64,000 nucleotides of DNA from Sphingobium scionense (GTDB lineage: Bacteria > Pseudomonadota > Alphaproteobacteria > Sphingomonadales > Sphingomonadaceae): NCBI RefSeq assembly GCF_014197035.1, contig NZ_JACIEU010000010.1, positions 155,471 to 219,470 on the forward strand. Reading direction: 5' to 3'. The notes below the pieces were generated by a model, which did not search any database, was not told the origin of the DNA, and saw only the letters and a list, made by a program, of their open reading frames with translations. Positions within the stretch are counted from its first letter, which is position 1. Each line of letters starts with the position of its first letter. Made by a program: the position numbers and the translations under genes. Shown one piece after another: positions 23,141 through 32,417 of the stretch.

Positions 23141-24913
23141 CTACAGATAGGGCCGGATCGCCGCCAGGAAGGCATCGCCATAGGCGTCCAGCTTCTTCTG
23201 CCCGACGCCACTGACCGTGCCCAGTTCATGGATGGTCGCGGGCCGCTGCTCCGCCATTTCCCGCAGCGTCGAATCATGGAAGATAACATAGGGCGGCACC
23301 CCCGCGTCCTGCGCCAGTTCGCGGCGACAGGTGCGCAGCGCGTCGAACAGCGGATCGCCGACCGGATTGGCGTCGCTGCCATTGCGAGCGTTGCGCTTCT
23401 TCCGCTCGCGCCGGGGCGGCACCAGGATGCGCACCTCCTCCTCGCCACGCAGGATCGGCCGGGCATTGGGGCCGAGCATCAGCCCGCCATGCTCGGTCGT
23501 CTCCAGCGCGTCGCGCACCAGCAGCGCGCGCGACACCGGCCGCAGCAAGGCCGTCTCGTCGCCATCGACGATCGCATAGACGGAGATCCTGTCATGCCCG
23601 CGCTCGCGAATCTTGTCGGTCACCGCCCCGCTCAGCACCGCCTCGATATGCCCCGCGCCGAAACTCTGGCCGGTGCGATAGACCGCCGACAGATATTTGC
23701 GCGCGGTCTCGGTTGCGTCGACGCTGGCCGGCGGGGTCAGGCAATTGTCGCAATTGCCGCAGGTCGGCGACGGGTCTTCCCCGAAGTGCCGCAGCAATAT
23801 CGCGCGACGGCAGGTCGCGGTCTCCACCAGCGCGCCCAGCGCCGCGATCCGCGCCCGCTCGCCCTGCTGGCGCGCCGGTTCCAGCTCCATGATGCGCTGG
23901 CGGGCGCGGGCGAAATCCTCCGCCCCCCAGAAGAGATGCGCCACCGCCGGTTCACCATCGCGGCCGGCGCGACCCGATTCCTGATAATAGCCCTCGATCG
24001 ACTTGGGCAGGCCGGCATGGGCGACGAAGCGCACGTCGGGCTTGTCGATCCCCATGCCAAAGGCGACGGTGGCGACCATCACCATATCCTCGCTGGCGAT
24101 AAAGGCGGCCTGGTTGGCGGCGCGCTGGGCCGGGTCCATGCCGGCATGATAGGCACGCACCGCCCGGCCACCGCGCCCCAGCGTCTCGGCCAGCTTCTCG
24201 GTCGCCGCGCGGGTCGGCGCATAGACCACGCCCGGCCCCGGATTGGCGGCGAGCAGGTCGGCCAGTTGACGCGTCAGCCCGTCGCGCGGATGGACGGCAT
24301 AGCGGATATTCGGCCGGTCGAAGCCCGAGATAATCAGGCCATCCTCGGGAATGCCGAGCTGGACCAATATATCCTTGCGGGTATGCGCGTCCGCCGTCGC
24401 CGTCAGCGCCAGCCGCGGGACATCGGGAAATTCATCGAGCAGCGGCCGCAGCAACCGATAGTCGGGGCGGAAATCATGTCCCCATTCGGACACGCAATGC
24501 GCTTCGTCGATCGCGAACAGCGCAACCTTCGCCGAGCGCAGCAGATTGCGGAACCCCTCACCGCTCGCCCGTTCCGGCGCGACATAGAGCAGGTCCAGCT
24601 CGCCATTGCGCAGCCGATCCTGCGTCTCGCGCCAGTCGGCATCGACGCTGGTCAGGCTGGCGGCGCGGATGCCCACGGCGGTCGCCGCGCGCAGCTGGTC
24701 ATGCATCAACGCGATCAGCGGCGATACCACCACGCAACAGCCATCGAGCGCCACGGCCGGCAGCTGGTAGCAGAGCGACTTGCCCGCGCCGGTCGGCATG
24801 ATCGCCAGGGTCGGCTGCCCGGCCATGACACGGCCGACCACCTGTTCCTGCACCCCGCGGAAAGTCGTGAAGCCGAAAATATCATGGAGCAGCGTGGGAA
24901 TGTCGCGGGGCAT
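23141..24913 (-). CDS. recQ: ATP-dependent DNA helicase RecQ
   Basis: The 590-residue protein has the RecQ architecture. The helicase core (about residues 1-340) has Walker A IMPTGAGKSLCYQLP, DEAH box FAIDEAHCVSEWGHDFRPDY and motif VI QESGRAGRDGEP. It is followed by the RQC zinc-binding cysteines (CRRAILLRHFGED ... CGNCDNC), a winged-helix part, and a C-terminal HRDC domain (EMAEQRPATIHELGTVSGVG). It unwinds DNA 3'-5' in recombination and replication-fork repair. It stands alone, with hypothetical genes on both sides. The start MPRDIPTLLHDIFGF matches the family. Confidence 0.96.
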   Translation of the reverse strand: MPRDIPTLLHDIFGFTTFRGVQEQVVGRVMAGQPTLAIMPTGAGKSLCYQLPAVALDGCCVVVSPLIALMHDQLRAATAVGIRAASLTSVDADWRETQDRLRNGELDLLYVAPERASGEGFRNLLRSAKVALFAIDEAHCVSEWGHDFRPDYRLLRPLLDEFPDVPRLALTATADAHTRKDILVQLGIPEDGLIISGFDRPNIRYAVHPRDGLTRQLADLLAANPGPGVVYAPTRAATEKLAETLGRGGRAVRAYHAGMDPAQRAANQAAFIASEDMVMVATVAFGMGIDKPDVRFVAHAGLPKSIEGYYQESGRAGRDGEPAVAHLFWGAEDFARARQRIMELEPARQQGERARIAALGALVETATCRRAILLRHFGEDPSPTCGNCDNCLTPPASVDATETARKYLSAVYRTGQSFGAGHIEAVLSGAVTDKIRERGHDRISVYAIVDGDETALLRPVSRALLVRDALETTEHGGLMLGPNARPILRGEEEVRILVPPRRERKKRNARNGSDANPVGDPLFDALRTCRRELAQDAGVPPYVIFHDSTLREMAEQRPATIHELGTVSGVGQKKLDAYGDAFLAAIRPYL

Positions 24914-25006
24914 CCAGCGGCCTTAGCGACTCAAGACCAACGGTGCCAGTGGCGCGAAGTGCCGGTTTGAGAATGCGCCATCCAGCGCATTCCGGCACCA
25001 GCTCCC

Positions 25007-25327
25007 TTAACCCACCGGATCGAGCAGACAGCCCCAGCCCGGCTTGAACCGCGCAGTGCGCGACGCCAGCAGCGGCACATGGGCCTCTACCGCCCGCTCC
25101 TCCGGCTTGTCGGTCAGCCGCACCATCGCCATGCCCGGCTCCTTGTCGCCCTGGCAGCTTCCCATGGCACGCCCTTCGACATAGCGGCAGGAACAGGTCA
25201 GCCGCGCGCCATAGGCCGAGCCGAGCTGCGCGCGGGCACGCAGCGTCGACCAGTTCCACGCCAGCGCCGCCAGCAACGCGAAGAGGATCAGTCCGGCGAC
25301 GATCCACCATTTACCACGAACCGCCAT
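25007..25327 (-). CDS. Membrane-anchored hypothetical protein
   Basis: From the ATG at 25327 the product is 106 residues. One hydrophobic segment (KWWIVAGLILFALLAALAWN, about residues 6-25) forms a signal anchor, and the rest is predicted to be periplasmic. Four cysteines (LTCSCRY, GSCQGD, GWGCLL) may form disulphides. The neighbouring divergent gene is a serine hydrolase, only 38 bp away, so a shared promoter region is likely. I do not recognise the family. Confidence 0.6.
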   Translation of the reverse strand: MAVRGKWWIVAGLILFALLAALAWNWSTLRARAQLGSAYGARLTCSCRYVEGRAMGSCQGDKEPGMAMVRLTDKPEERAVEAHVPLLASRTARFKPGWGCLLDPVG

Positions 25328-25365
25328 GGTCCTTCTTCCCGCCTCCATGCTAAGGGCGCCGGCTT

Positions 25366-26490
25366 ATGCAGATCGAGAAGCGAATCGTAAAGCGCCTTGC
25401 CATGGGTGCCGGACTGGTGGCGCTCGTCCTCGCCGGCACGCTGGCGGGGCGCGCCGCCCATGCGCCCGAGCCCGTCTATAGCGTAGACACCGACGCGGTG
25501 GTCAGCGCCAGCGCGCTGCGCGGCGCGATCGATCCGCTGTTCGACGACAAGGCAATGGGCGAAACCCGCGCCCTGCTGGTCATGCGCGACGGCAAGGTGA
25601 TTGCCGAGCGCTATGCCCCCGGCATCACCCCCGACACGAAATTGCTGTCCTGGTCGATGGCCAAGAGCGTGACCGGGGTGCTGGTCGGGCTGATGGTGTC
25701 GGACGGGCGGCTGGCGCTCGATTCGCCGGTGCCGGTCGCGGCCTGGAGCCAGCCGGGCGATCCGCGCGGCCGCATCACCCTGCGCCAGTTGCTGTCGATG
25801 ACCTCGGGCCTCGACCATGCCGAGGATGACGAGCCGATCACCGAGGGCGATACCGTGCGCATGCTGTTCATGGACGGCGCGCAGGACATGGCGGCCTATG
25901 CCGAATCCAAGCCACTCGCGCATAATCCCGGCGAGACATTTTCCTACTCCACCGGCAGCACGATGATCCTGTCGGACCTGATGACCCGGATGCTGACCAA
26001 CAGCAACCATCCCGACGTGCGCCGCCGGGCAATGCAGATGTTCATCGACGGCCGGCTGAAGGCGCCGGGCAAGCTGTCCAGCCTGACCCCGGAATATGAC
26101 GCCAACGGCACGCTGATCGGCGGGTCGATCATGCACATGACCGCGCGCGACTATGGCCGCTTCGGCGAATTGCTGCGCAACCATGGCCGCTCGCCCAACG
26201 GCCATCAGATCGTACCGGAAAAATGGGTCGACTATATGCGCGCGCCCTCGCCCCGGAACGCGGCCTATGGCGCCCATCTCTGGCTCAACCGCGACGCCCG
26301 CGAGAGCGCGCTGATGCCCGGCCTCGCCTCGGCCAGCCTGTTCGGCTGCGTCGGCCATAATGGCCAATATATATTGGTCGCGCCCGGTCAGCGGCTGACG
26401 ATCGTGCGGATCGGCATGTCGCCGGAGAAGGAACAGCGCAGCGCCGTGAAGGCGCAGCTTGCCCGGCTGATCGGCCTCTTCCCCGGTTAA
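25366..26490 (+). CDS. Serine hydrolase, beta-lactamase/6-aminohexanoate-dimer-hydrolase type
   Basis: A 374-residue protein with an N-terminal hydrophobic segment (MGAGLVALVLAGTLAGRAAHA), so exported or anchored. The SxxK nucleophile is in LSWSMAKSVTGVLVG and the YxN-like second motif in FSYSTGSTMIL; ITLRQLLSMTSGLDH is the usual class-C-like segment, and the terminal GHNGQYILVAPG replaces the KTG motif. Members include esterases, DD-peptidases and amidases such as NylB; resistance activity should not be assumed. It overlaps the convergent PhzF-type gene by 4 bp at its 3' end. Confidence 0.88.
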   Translation: MQIEKRIVKRLAMGAGLVALVLAGTLAGRAAHAPEPVYSVDTDAVVSASALRGAIDPLFDDKAMGETRALLVMRDGKVIAERYAPGITPDTKLLSWSMAKSVTGVLVGLMVSDGRLALDSPVPVAAWSQPGDPRGRITLRQLLSMTSGLDHAEDDEPITEGDTVRMLFMDGAQDMAAYAESKPLAHNPGETFSYSTGSTMILSDLMTRMLTNSNHPDVRRRAMQMFIDGRLKAPGKLSSLTPEYDANGTLIGGSIMHMTARDYGRFGELLRNHGRSPNGHQIVPEKWVDYMRAPSPRNAAYGAHLWLNRDARESALMPGLASASLFGCVGHNGQYILVAPGQRLTIVRIGMSPEKEQRSAVKAQLARLIGLFPG

Positions 26491-27272
26491 AGGGTGAAGG
26501 TGCCTTCGATGACCGTGCGACATGCGCCGGTCATCACCACCCGGTCGCCCTCCAGCCGGCAGCCGAGCCGCCCGCCCCGCGCCGAAGCTTGGATTGCGCT
26601 GATCGCATCCTTGCCGAGCCGCTCCGCCCAATAGGGCGTCAGCAGGCCATGGGCCGATCCGGTCACCGGATCCTCGTCGATTCCGCCGCCGGGCACGAAG
26701 ACGCGGCTGATGATGTCGCTGTCGTCGCCCGGCGCGGTCGCCATCAGCAGAGTGTCGCCCAACTTGCGCAGGGTCGCGAAATCAGGCTCCAGCGCGCGGA
26801 TCGCCGCAGCATCACGATAGACGAAGATCGCATAGCCGCCATCGCGCCACCGGGTTTCGACGATGTCGCCGCCCATCCCCGCCGCCAGCTCCGGCAGAGG
26901 CTTGGGTTCGCTGGTCCAGGCCGGCAGCGACAGTTCATAGCCCTCGCCCGCGCGGCTCACGGTCAGCACCCCGGCATGGCGCGTGCGAAAGCGGATGGTA
27001 TCACCCTGCATCAGCACATGCCCGCTCGCCAGCGTGGCATGGCCGCACAGCTTCACCTCGACCGCCGGGGTGAACCAGCGCAGCGCATAATCGGCGTCCG
27101 CATCGCCCGGCGTCGGCACGGTGAAGGCGGTTTCCGACAGATTGTTTTCTGCGGCGATCGCCTGCAGCACCGCATCGTCCAGCCAGGCGTCGAGCGGCAT
27201 CACCGCTGCCGGATTGCCGGTGAAGGGCGCGTCGGCAAAGGCGTCGACCTGGGTGAAGCGAAGGCGGGTCAT
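26487..27272 (-). CDS. PhzF-family isomerase
   Basis: A 261-residue protein with the PhzF signature at the start (QVDAFADAPFTGNPAAVM), the catalytic Glu region NNLSETAFTV, the CGHATLASGHVL motif, and the C-terminal GGIDEDPVTGSAHGLLTPYW block. PhzF proteins are two-domain, diaminopimelate-epimerase-like isomerases. Most genomic copies outside phenazine clusters have unknown substrates, and no phenazine genes are present here. The ATG at 27272 was chosen because the family begins a few residues before QVDAF. Confidence 0.93.
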   Translation of the reverse strand: MTRLRFTQVDAFADAPFTGNPAAVMPLDAWLDDAVLQAIAAENNLSETAFTVPTPGDADADYALRWFTPAVEVKLCGHATLASGHVLMQGDTIRFRTRHAGVLTVSRAGEGYELSLPAWTSEPKPLPELAAGMGGDIVETRWRDGGYAIFVYRDAAAIRALEPDFATLRKLGDTLLMATAPGDDSDIISRVFVPGGGIDEDPVTGSAHGLLTPYWAERLGKDAISAIQASARGGRLGCRLEGDRVVMTGACRTVIEGTFTL

Positions 27273-27373
27273 GGACGATACTCCTGATGGATCGACGCCT
27301 TCATGCCGGGCGCGCACCACCCCCGACAGGGCCGGACGCGGGGAATTGGTCCCTTAGCAGGCACGTTTAAAAT

Positions 27374-27472
27374 CCCGTTCGGGCTGCGCGAAGTCGAAGC
27401 CATCGACTGAGCGGAGCGAAGTACCCTCCCGTCGGTCGGGTGAGCCCTTCGACTTCGCTCAGGGCGAACGGT
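27374..27472. repeat. REP-like palindromic repeat
   Basis: The ends are inverted copies: the left carries CCGTTCGGGCTGCGCGAAGT, the right GACTTCGCTCAGGGCGAACG. An inner hairpin lies around CCCTCCCGTCGGTCGGGTGAG. The GCGAAGTCGAAG core also occurs in the element at 43501. It lies between the PhzF start and the SLC13 transporter stop. Confidence 0.75.
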
Positions 27473-27488
27473 GATCGGCGGCGCAACG

Positions 27489-29270
27489 CTAGCCCAAAAT
27501 GACCAGCGCCGTGCATACGGCACCGCCGACGATCAGGTTGAGCGGCACGCCGATGCGCACGAAATCGGCGAAGCGATAATCGCCCGCGGCATAGACCAGC
27601 GCGTTGGTCTGATAGCCGATCGGCGTCGCAAAACAGGCCGATGCCCCGATCATCAGCGCGATCACCAGCGGACGTGGATCGGTGCCCAGTTGATGCGCCA
27701 GCGCGATGGTGAGCGGGGTCAGCAGCGCCGCGACCGCATTGTTGCTGAGCAGTTCGGACAGGATCAGCGCGGCGAAATAGACGATGAAGACCAGGCTCCA
27801 TTGCGGCGCGACCTGCATCAGCGGCGTGATCCAGCCCACCATCAGCGCGACGCTGCCCGCCTGTTCCAGCGCAAGCCCCACCGCCAGCATGGCAAAGATC
27901 AGGATCAGCACATCGCCGTCGATCGCCGCCCAGGCCTCCTCCGCGTCGATGCAGCGGGTGACCAGAATCACGCCGACGGCGATGAAGGCACCCAGGCCGA
28001 TGCCGATCACGTCCAGCGCAGACAGGATCACCACCGCCGCCATCGCCAGGATCGCGATCCATGCCTTGCGCGGGCGGAAGGCGCGGGTGCGGCTGATGTC
28101 GACGCCGATCAGGTTGGGATTGTCTTTCAGCGAACGCATCGCATCGTCGCTGCCCGCCACCAGCAGCCGGTCGGCGCCCCGCACCCGTGTATCGGCCAGA
28201 TCCGGCCCCGGCAGATGCCGCGCGCGATGGATGCCGATCAGGCGGACGCGCAACGCGTGGAGGAAGGGAATGTCGATCAGCCGCTCGCCGATCGAGGGAT
28301 GGCTGGGCGCGACCATCGCCTCGATCACCGTGCCCTCGCGCGCGGAGGTTTCGGAATCGGCCGCGATGCCCAGTTCGAAATCGCCCGACTCGCGCAGCGT
28401 CATGATCGCCGTGCCATCGGCGCGAACGATCAACCGGTCACCGACATGCAGTTCCTCCTGCGCCAGGTCGTGGCGCCGTATCTCGCCCGCGCGCTTGAGC
28501 CCGATCAGCGTCACCGACCGGCCCAGCACCGACAGGTCGCCAATCTCGCGGCCGATCAGATCGCTATCCGGCGTCACCACCAGTTCGGTCAGATATTCCT
28601 GGACATTGCCGCCATGTTCCCCGCCGATCGAGGGCGGGTCGCTGGGCAGCAGGAAGCTGAGACTGACGAGGGTCAGGATACCGGCCGCAACGCCGGCCAG
28701 GCCATAGGGGGTGATGTCGAAAATGCCGAACGGCACCATGCCCTGATCGGCCGCGATGCCCGCGACGATCAAATTGGTCGACGTGCCGATCAACGTGATG
28801 CAGCCGCCCAGCACGGCGATCGCGTTCATCGGGATGAGCAACTTCTTCACCGGATAGCCGGTCGCCTGCGCCAGGCGGAACATGATCGGGATCAACAGCA
28901 CGACGACCGGCGTGTTGTTGAGGAAAGCGGACAGCAGCACGGTGCCCAGCGTGACTTCGGCGAGCGCCAGCCGGGGCCGCTTTTGCGCCCGCACCATCAC
29001 CAGTTCGGCGATGCGGTTGATCGTGCCGGTGCGAATGAGCGCCCCCGACAGCACGAACATCGCGCCGACAGTCAGCGGCGCACTATTGGAGAAGACCGAA
29101 AAGAGCGATTTCTCGTCGAGCAGCCCCAGCAGCGCGAAAGCACAAGCGCCCAGCACCGACACGACGGTCGGCGAATAACGTTCGCGCACGAAGGCGACGA
29201 ACATACAGGCCAGGATCAGGAGACTGATTTCCGCGCGGTAGATGCCCAGCAACGCGGTGATGAAATGCAT
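27489..29270 (-). CDS. SLC13-family permease with TrkA-C (RCK_C) domains
   Basis: The 593-residue protein has two membrane halves (residues about 1-210 and 400-593). They enclose two cytoplasmic RCK_C/TrkA-C domains (LTELVVTPDSDLIGREIGDL and VIEAMVAPSHPSIGERL). The SNSA.LTVGAMFVLSGAL and FLNNTPVVVLLIPI motifs of the first half, repeated as LLSNNAVAALLTPL in the second, are typical of SLC13/DASS-like anion transporters. This architecture is usually annotated as sulfate, citrate or dicarboxylate permease; the substrate is uncertain. A hairpin at 29328 separates it from aroC. Confidence 0.9.
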   Translation of the reverse strand: MHFITALLGIYRAEISLLILACMFVAFVRERYSPTVVSVLGACAFALLGLLDEKSLFSVFSNSAPLTVGAMFVLSGALIRTGTINRIAELVMVRAQKRPRLALAEVTLGTVLLSAFLNNTPVVVLLIPIMFRLAQATGYPVKKLLIPMNAIAVLGGCITLIGTSTNLIVAGIAADQGMVPFGIFDITPYGLAGVAAGILTLVSLSFLLPSDPPSIGGEHGGNVQEYLTELVVTPDSDLIGREIGDLSVLGRSVTLIGLKRAGEIRRHDLAQEELHVGDRLIVRADGTAIMTLRESGDFELGIAADSETSAREGTVIEAMVAPSHPSIGERLIDIPFLHALRVRLIGIHRARHLPGPDLADTRVRGADRLLVAGSDDAMRSLKDNPNLIGVDISRTRAFRPRKAWIAILAMAAVVILSALDVIGIGLGAFIAVGVILVTRCIDAEEAWAAIDGDVLILIFAMLAVGLALEQAGSVALMVGWITPLMQVAPQWSLVFIVYFAALILSELLSNNAVAALLTPLTIALAHQLGTDPRPLVIALMIGASACFATPIGYQTNALVYAAGDYRFADFVRIGVPLNLIVGGAVCTALVILG

Positions 29271-29327
29271 CTGGTCATTGCCCCCGTTGATCGCGTGATC
29301 GCGTCTCTGACGGAGGTGAAACGAAAT

Positions 29328-29355
29328 GGGCCAGCCATGGTTGCATGGCTGGCCC
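29328..29355 (-). terminator. Perfect 12-bp hairpin downstream of aroC
   Basis: GGGCCAGCCATG (29328-29339) pairs perfectly with CATGGCTGGCCC (29344-29355) around GTTG. In the aroC direction it is followed by ATTTCGTTTC, a poor U tract. It lies about 180 bp beyond the aroC stop and is the likeliest end of the fabI-aroC transcript. The remaining gap (29356-29533) shows nothing I can interpret. Confidence 0.55.
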
Positions 29356-29533
29356 GTGTCGCGGCGTCAGGGGACGTTTTGACCGTCAAACCGCGCTTGG
29401 CGCGCTGACGCTCCCCAGGCTTACGCTCTGCCGCTCACCCTCCCGCGGGTGACATCTGTCATCCTAGCGTAATATGGGCGAGTCGTCTCTTGTCATTTGC
29501 ACATTCGGCGCGCGATTGGCGCAGTTCGGCGCG

Positions 29534-30607
29534 TCAGTCGGCGCCACACTGGGCGCGGTGCAGCAGCTTCTGGTCTGCCAGCACCAGCGCCATCATCGCT
29601 TCGACCACCGGCACGCCGCGAATGCCGACACAGGGGTCATGGCGCCCCTTGGTGATGATGTCCGACGCATCGCCTTCGCGCGTCACCGTTTCGACCGGGA
29701 TCAGGATCGAACTGGTCGGCTTGAAGGCGATCCGCACCTTGACCGGCTGGCCGGTGGAAATCCCCCCGGCAATGCCGCCGGCATGGTTGGCGAGAAAGAC
29801 CGGGCCATCGTTGCCGGGCCGCATCGGATCGGCATTCTGTTCGCCACGCAGCCGGGCGGCCGCGAAGCCATCGCCAATCTCCACGCCCTTGACCGCGTTG
29901 ATGCTCATCATCGCGCTCGCCAGTTCGCTGTCGAGTTTGGCATAGAGCGGCGCGCCCCAGCCGGCCGGCACGCCCGATGCGACGCATTCGACCACCGCGC
30001 CGAGCGAAGAGCCATCCTTGCGCGCACCATCGACCAGCGCTTCCCAACGCACGGCGGCTGCAGCGTCCGGGCAGAAGAAGGGGTTCTGGCCGATCTGCGA
30101 AGCGTCGAAATTGCCATAGTCGATCGCGTCGCCGCCAATCTCGCTCACATAGGCGAAGATATCGACTTCCGGGATGACCAGCCGCGCGACCGCGCCAGCC
30201 GCCACCCGGCTGGCGGTCTCGCGCGCCGAGGACCGCCCGCCGCCGCGATAATCGCGAAAGCCATATTTGGCGTCATAGGCATAGTCGGCATGGCCGGGGC
30301 GATAGGCCTTGGCGACCTCCGAATAATCCTTCGATCTCTGATCGGTGTTCTCGATCATCAGGCTGATCGGCGTGCCGGTGGTCTTGCCATCGAACACACC
30401 CGACAGGATGCGCACCTCATCGGCCTCGCGCCGCTGGGTCGTGAACTTCGACGTGCCCGGCTTGCGCAGGTCGAGCCAGGGCTGGATGTCCGCCTCGCTC
30501 AGCTCAAGCCCCGGAGGGCAGCCATCCACCATCGCACCGATGGCCGGACCATGGCTTTCACCCCAGGTCGAAAAGCGGAATACGCGACCGAAACTGTTGA
30601 AGCTCAT
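29534..30607 (-). CDS. aroC: Chorismate synthase AroC
   Basis: A 357-residue enzyme of the shikimate pathway, converting EPSP to chorismate with reduced FMN. Signature segments: [19 protein letters not shown] at the start, the [20 protein letters not shown] region and the [19 protein letters not shown] signature. The gene follows fabI by 27 bp on the same strand. The fabI-aroC-dnaJ-pdxH neighbourhood is a housekeeping arrangement that I recall from sphingomonads. Confidence 0.97.
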   Translation of the reverse strand: MSFNSFGRVFRFSTWGESHGPAIGAMVDGCPPGLELSEADIQPWLDLRKPGTSKFTTQRREADEVRILSGVFDGKTTGTPISLMIENTDQRSKDYSEVAKAYRPGHADYAYDAKYGFRDYRGGGRSSARETASRVAAGAVARLVIPEVDIFAYVSEIGGDAIDYGNFDASQIGQNPFFCPDAAAAVRWEALVDGARKDGSSLGAVVECVASGVPAGWGAPLYAKLDSELASAMMSINAVKGVEIGDGFAAARLRGEQNADPMRPGNDGPVFLANHAGGIAGGISTGQPVKVRIAFKPTSSILIPVETVTREGDASDIITKGRHDPCVGIRGVPVVEAMMALVLADQKLLHRAQCGAD

Positions 30608-30634
30608 ATCTATCCCAATCCGGTCGCGTCGTTC

Positions 30635-31441
30635 TTACTTGTCCAGCGCGATATCGGGCGCGTCCTCGGCCTTCATGCCAATGACATTATAGCCCGCATC
30701 GACATGGTGGATCTCGCCGGTCACGCCCGAGGCCAGGTCCGACAGGAGATAGAGGCCGGCGCCGCCGACATCGTCGATGGTGACGTTGCGACGCAGCGGC
30801 GAGTTCAGCTCGTTCCACTTGAGGATATAGCGGAAATCGCCAATGCCGCTGGCCGCCAGCGTCTTGATCGGACCGGCCGAGATCGCATTGACGCGGATAT
30901 TTTCCGGGCCGAGGTCCATCGCCAGATATTTGACGCTGGTTTCCAGCGCTGCCTTGGCCACGCCCATGACGTTATAATGCGGGATGACCTTTTCCGCACC
31001 ATAATAGCTCAGCGTCAGCAGGCTGCCGCCTTCCTTCATCAGCTTGCGCGCGCGCGCCGCAACGGCCACGAAGCTGTAGACCGAGATGTTCATGGTCATC
31101 AGGAAATTGTCGAGACTGGTGTCGGCATAGAGGCCGCGCAGTTCATTCTTGTCGGAAAAGCCGATCGCATGGACGACAAAATCCAGCTTGCCCCAGCGCG
31201 CCTCGATCTCGGCAAAGGCCTCGTCCAGCTTCGCCATGTCGGATACGTCGCAATCGATCAGAAAGTCCGAGCCCAGTTGCTCGGCCAGCGGCTTCACGCG
31301 CTTGGCCAGCGCCTCGCCCTGATAGGAGAAGGCCAGTTCCGCGCCCTGCGCATGCAATTGCTGCGAAATACCCCAAGCCAGCGACTTTTCGTTCGCCAGC
31401 CCCATGATCAGCCCGCGCTTTCCCGCCATCAAGCCTGTCAT
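30635..31441 (-). CDS. fabI: Enoyl-ACP reductase FabI (NADH)
   Basis: This 268-residue SDR-like enzyme performs the last reduction step of type II fatty-acid synthesis. Identification rests on GLIMGLANEKSLAWGISQ (the divergent cofactor motif of FabI), VVHAIGFSDKNEL, and the active-site Tyr-x6-Lys in HYNVMGVAKAALE. It is the target of triclosan-type inhibitors in bacteria. Its ATG overlaps the stop of the BrkB gene (ATGA), so the three genes brkB-fabI-aroC form one unit. Confidence 0.96.
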   Translation of the reverse strand: MTGLMAGKRGLIMGLANEKSLAWGISQQLHAQGAELAFSYQGEALAKRVKPLAEQLGSDFLIDCDVSDMAKLDEAFAEIEARWGKLDFVVHAIGFSDKNELRGLYADTSLDNFLMTMNISVYSFVAVAARARKLMKEGGSLLTLSYYGAEKVIPHYNVMGVAKAALETSVKYLAMDLGPENIRVNAISAGPIKTLAASGIGDFRYILKWNELNSPLRRNVTIDDVGGAGLYLLSDLASGVTGEIHHVDAGYNVIGMKAEDAPDIALDK

Positions 31442-32361
31442 ATCGTCGTTCCGTTCCCTTTATCCTGCACGGTGCCGGCCGCTTCGTCTTCCGGAAATTC
31501 CGCCAGTGCCGCATTCAATTCGGCGCCAATTACCACGCCAAGCCCAACGAGGAAGAAAAAAATGAGGGTGATCATGACACCGGCCAGACTGCCATAGGTC
31601 CGGTCATAGCCGCCAAGCATCGACAAGGTGATCGGCAGCAACAGGGTGACGGCATACCACCACAGCGCGGTGGCGATCGCGCCGGGCCATTTGGGGAAGC
31701 GCTTGTCGCGATAAACCGATGGCGTCAGCGACACATAAAGCGAATGGAGCGCCACGCACAGGATGGCCATCGGCACCAGCTTCGCCGAGGAAACCCAGGC
31801 GATCGCCTCATCGGCGAAGGGTAGCAGCCGGTGGAGCAACTGATCGACAGCGGTAATCGCCACCTGGAGCGAAAAGGCAAACATCACTGCCAGCACGCTG
31901 ACCAGGGTTATGCCCACTGCCGCCAGGCGATAACGCCAGAAGGGCTTGGTGCTCTTCGTGCCATAGGCGCGGCGCAATATGTCGCGGATCGTCTCGATCA
32001 GGCTGCCCACCGTCCACAGGCCGACCAAACCGCCGAACCAGAGCAGATGGCCGGAACGCGCCTGCAACACGTCGCTGATCGGCTGGCGCACCACATCGGC
32101 CACGCCACGCGGCACGGTATAGAGAAAGGCATTGACCGCCGACAGCCCGTCCGACGTGCGGCCAAAGACGCTGGCGACCGCGGCCGCGACGATGAAGAAG
32201 GGGAACAACGTCATCAACGAGAGATAGGCCAGGTTCCCCGCATGGATGAACCCGTCGCTGTAGACGCCGACGGCCACCCGCTTGGCGATCTCGAAGCTGC
32301 GCGATCCAGGCCGGACCCGATCGATCTGGCGATGAAGCTTTTCCTGTGCCTGCGCCGCCAT
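31438..32361 (-). CDS. YihY/virulence factor BrkB family membrane protein
   Basis: From the ATG at 32361, 307 residues with about six membrane segments. The start QIDRVRPGSRSFEIAKRVAVGVYSDGFI, AYLSLMTLFPFFIVAAAVAS, and the late YAVTLLLPITLSMLGGYDRTYGSLAGVM are diagnostic of the YihY/BrkB family. Members were once called ribonuclease BN, which is incorrect. Their role is unsettled; transport has been suggested. The gene overlaps fabI by 4 nt and follows the DnaJ-type gene by 56 bp. Confidence 0.92.
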   Translation of the reverse strand: MAAQAQEKLHRQIDRVRPGSRSFEIAKRVAVGVYSDGFIHAGNLAYLSLMTLFPFFIVAAAVASVFGRTSDGLSAVNAFLYTVPRGVADVVRQPISDVLQARSGHLLWFGGLVGLWTVGSLIETIRDILRRAYGTKSTKPFWRYRLAAVGITLVSVLAVMFAFSLQVAITAVDQLLHRLLPFADEAIAWVSSAKLVPMAILCVALHSLYVSLTPSVYRDKRFPKWPGAIATALWWYAVTLLLPITLSMLGGYDRTYGSLAGVMITLIFFFLVGLGVVIGAELNAALAEFPEDEAAGTVQDKGNGTTI

Positions 32362-32417
32362 GTGGCGGCGCGACTCAGGGCTGTAGGGGGAGGGCAGCGG
32401 CACCCTTGCCGAACGTC

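Noticed and set aside
27471..31597. Very long open frames on the plus strand (645 and 707 codons) opposite the SLC13, aroC and fabI genes
   Set aside because: They are antisense shadows caused by high GC content; their translations are Arg/His/Gln/Asp-rich with no family pattern, while the minus-strand products are well-known proteins.
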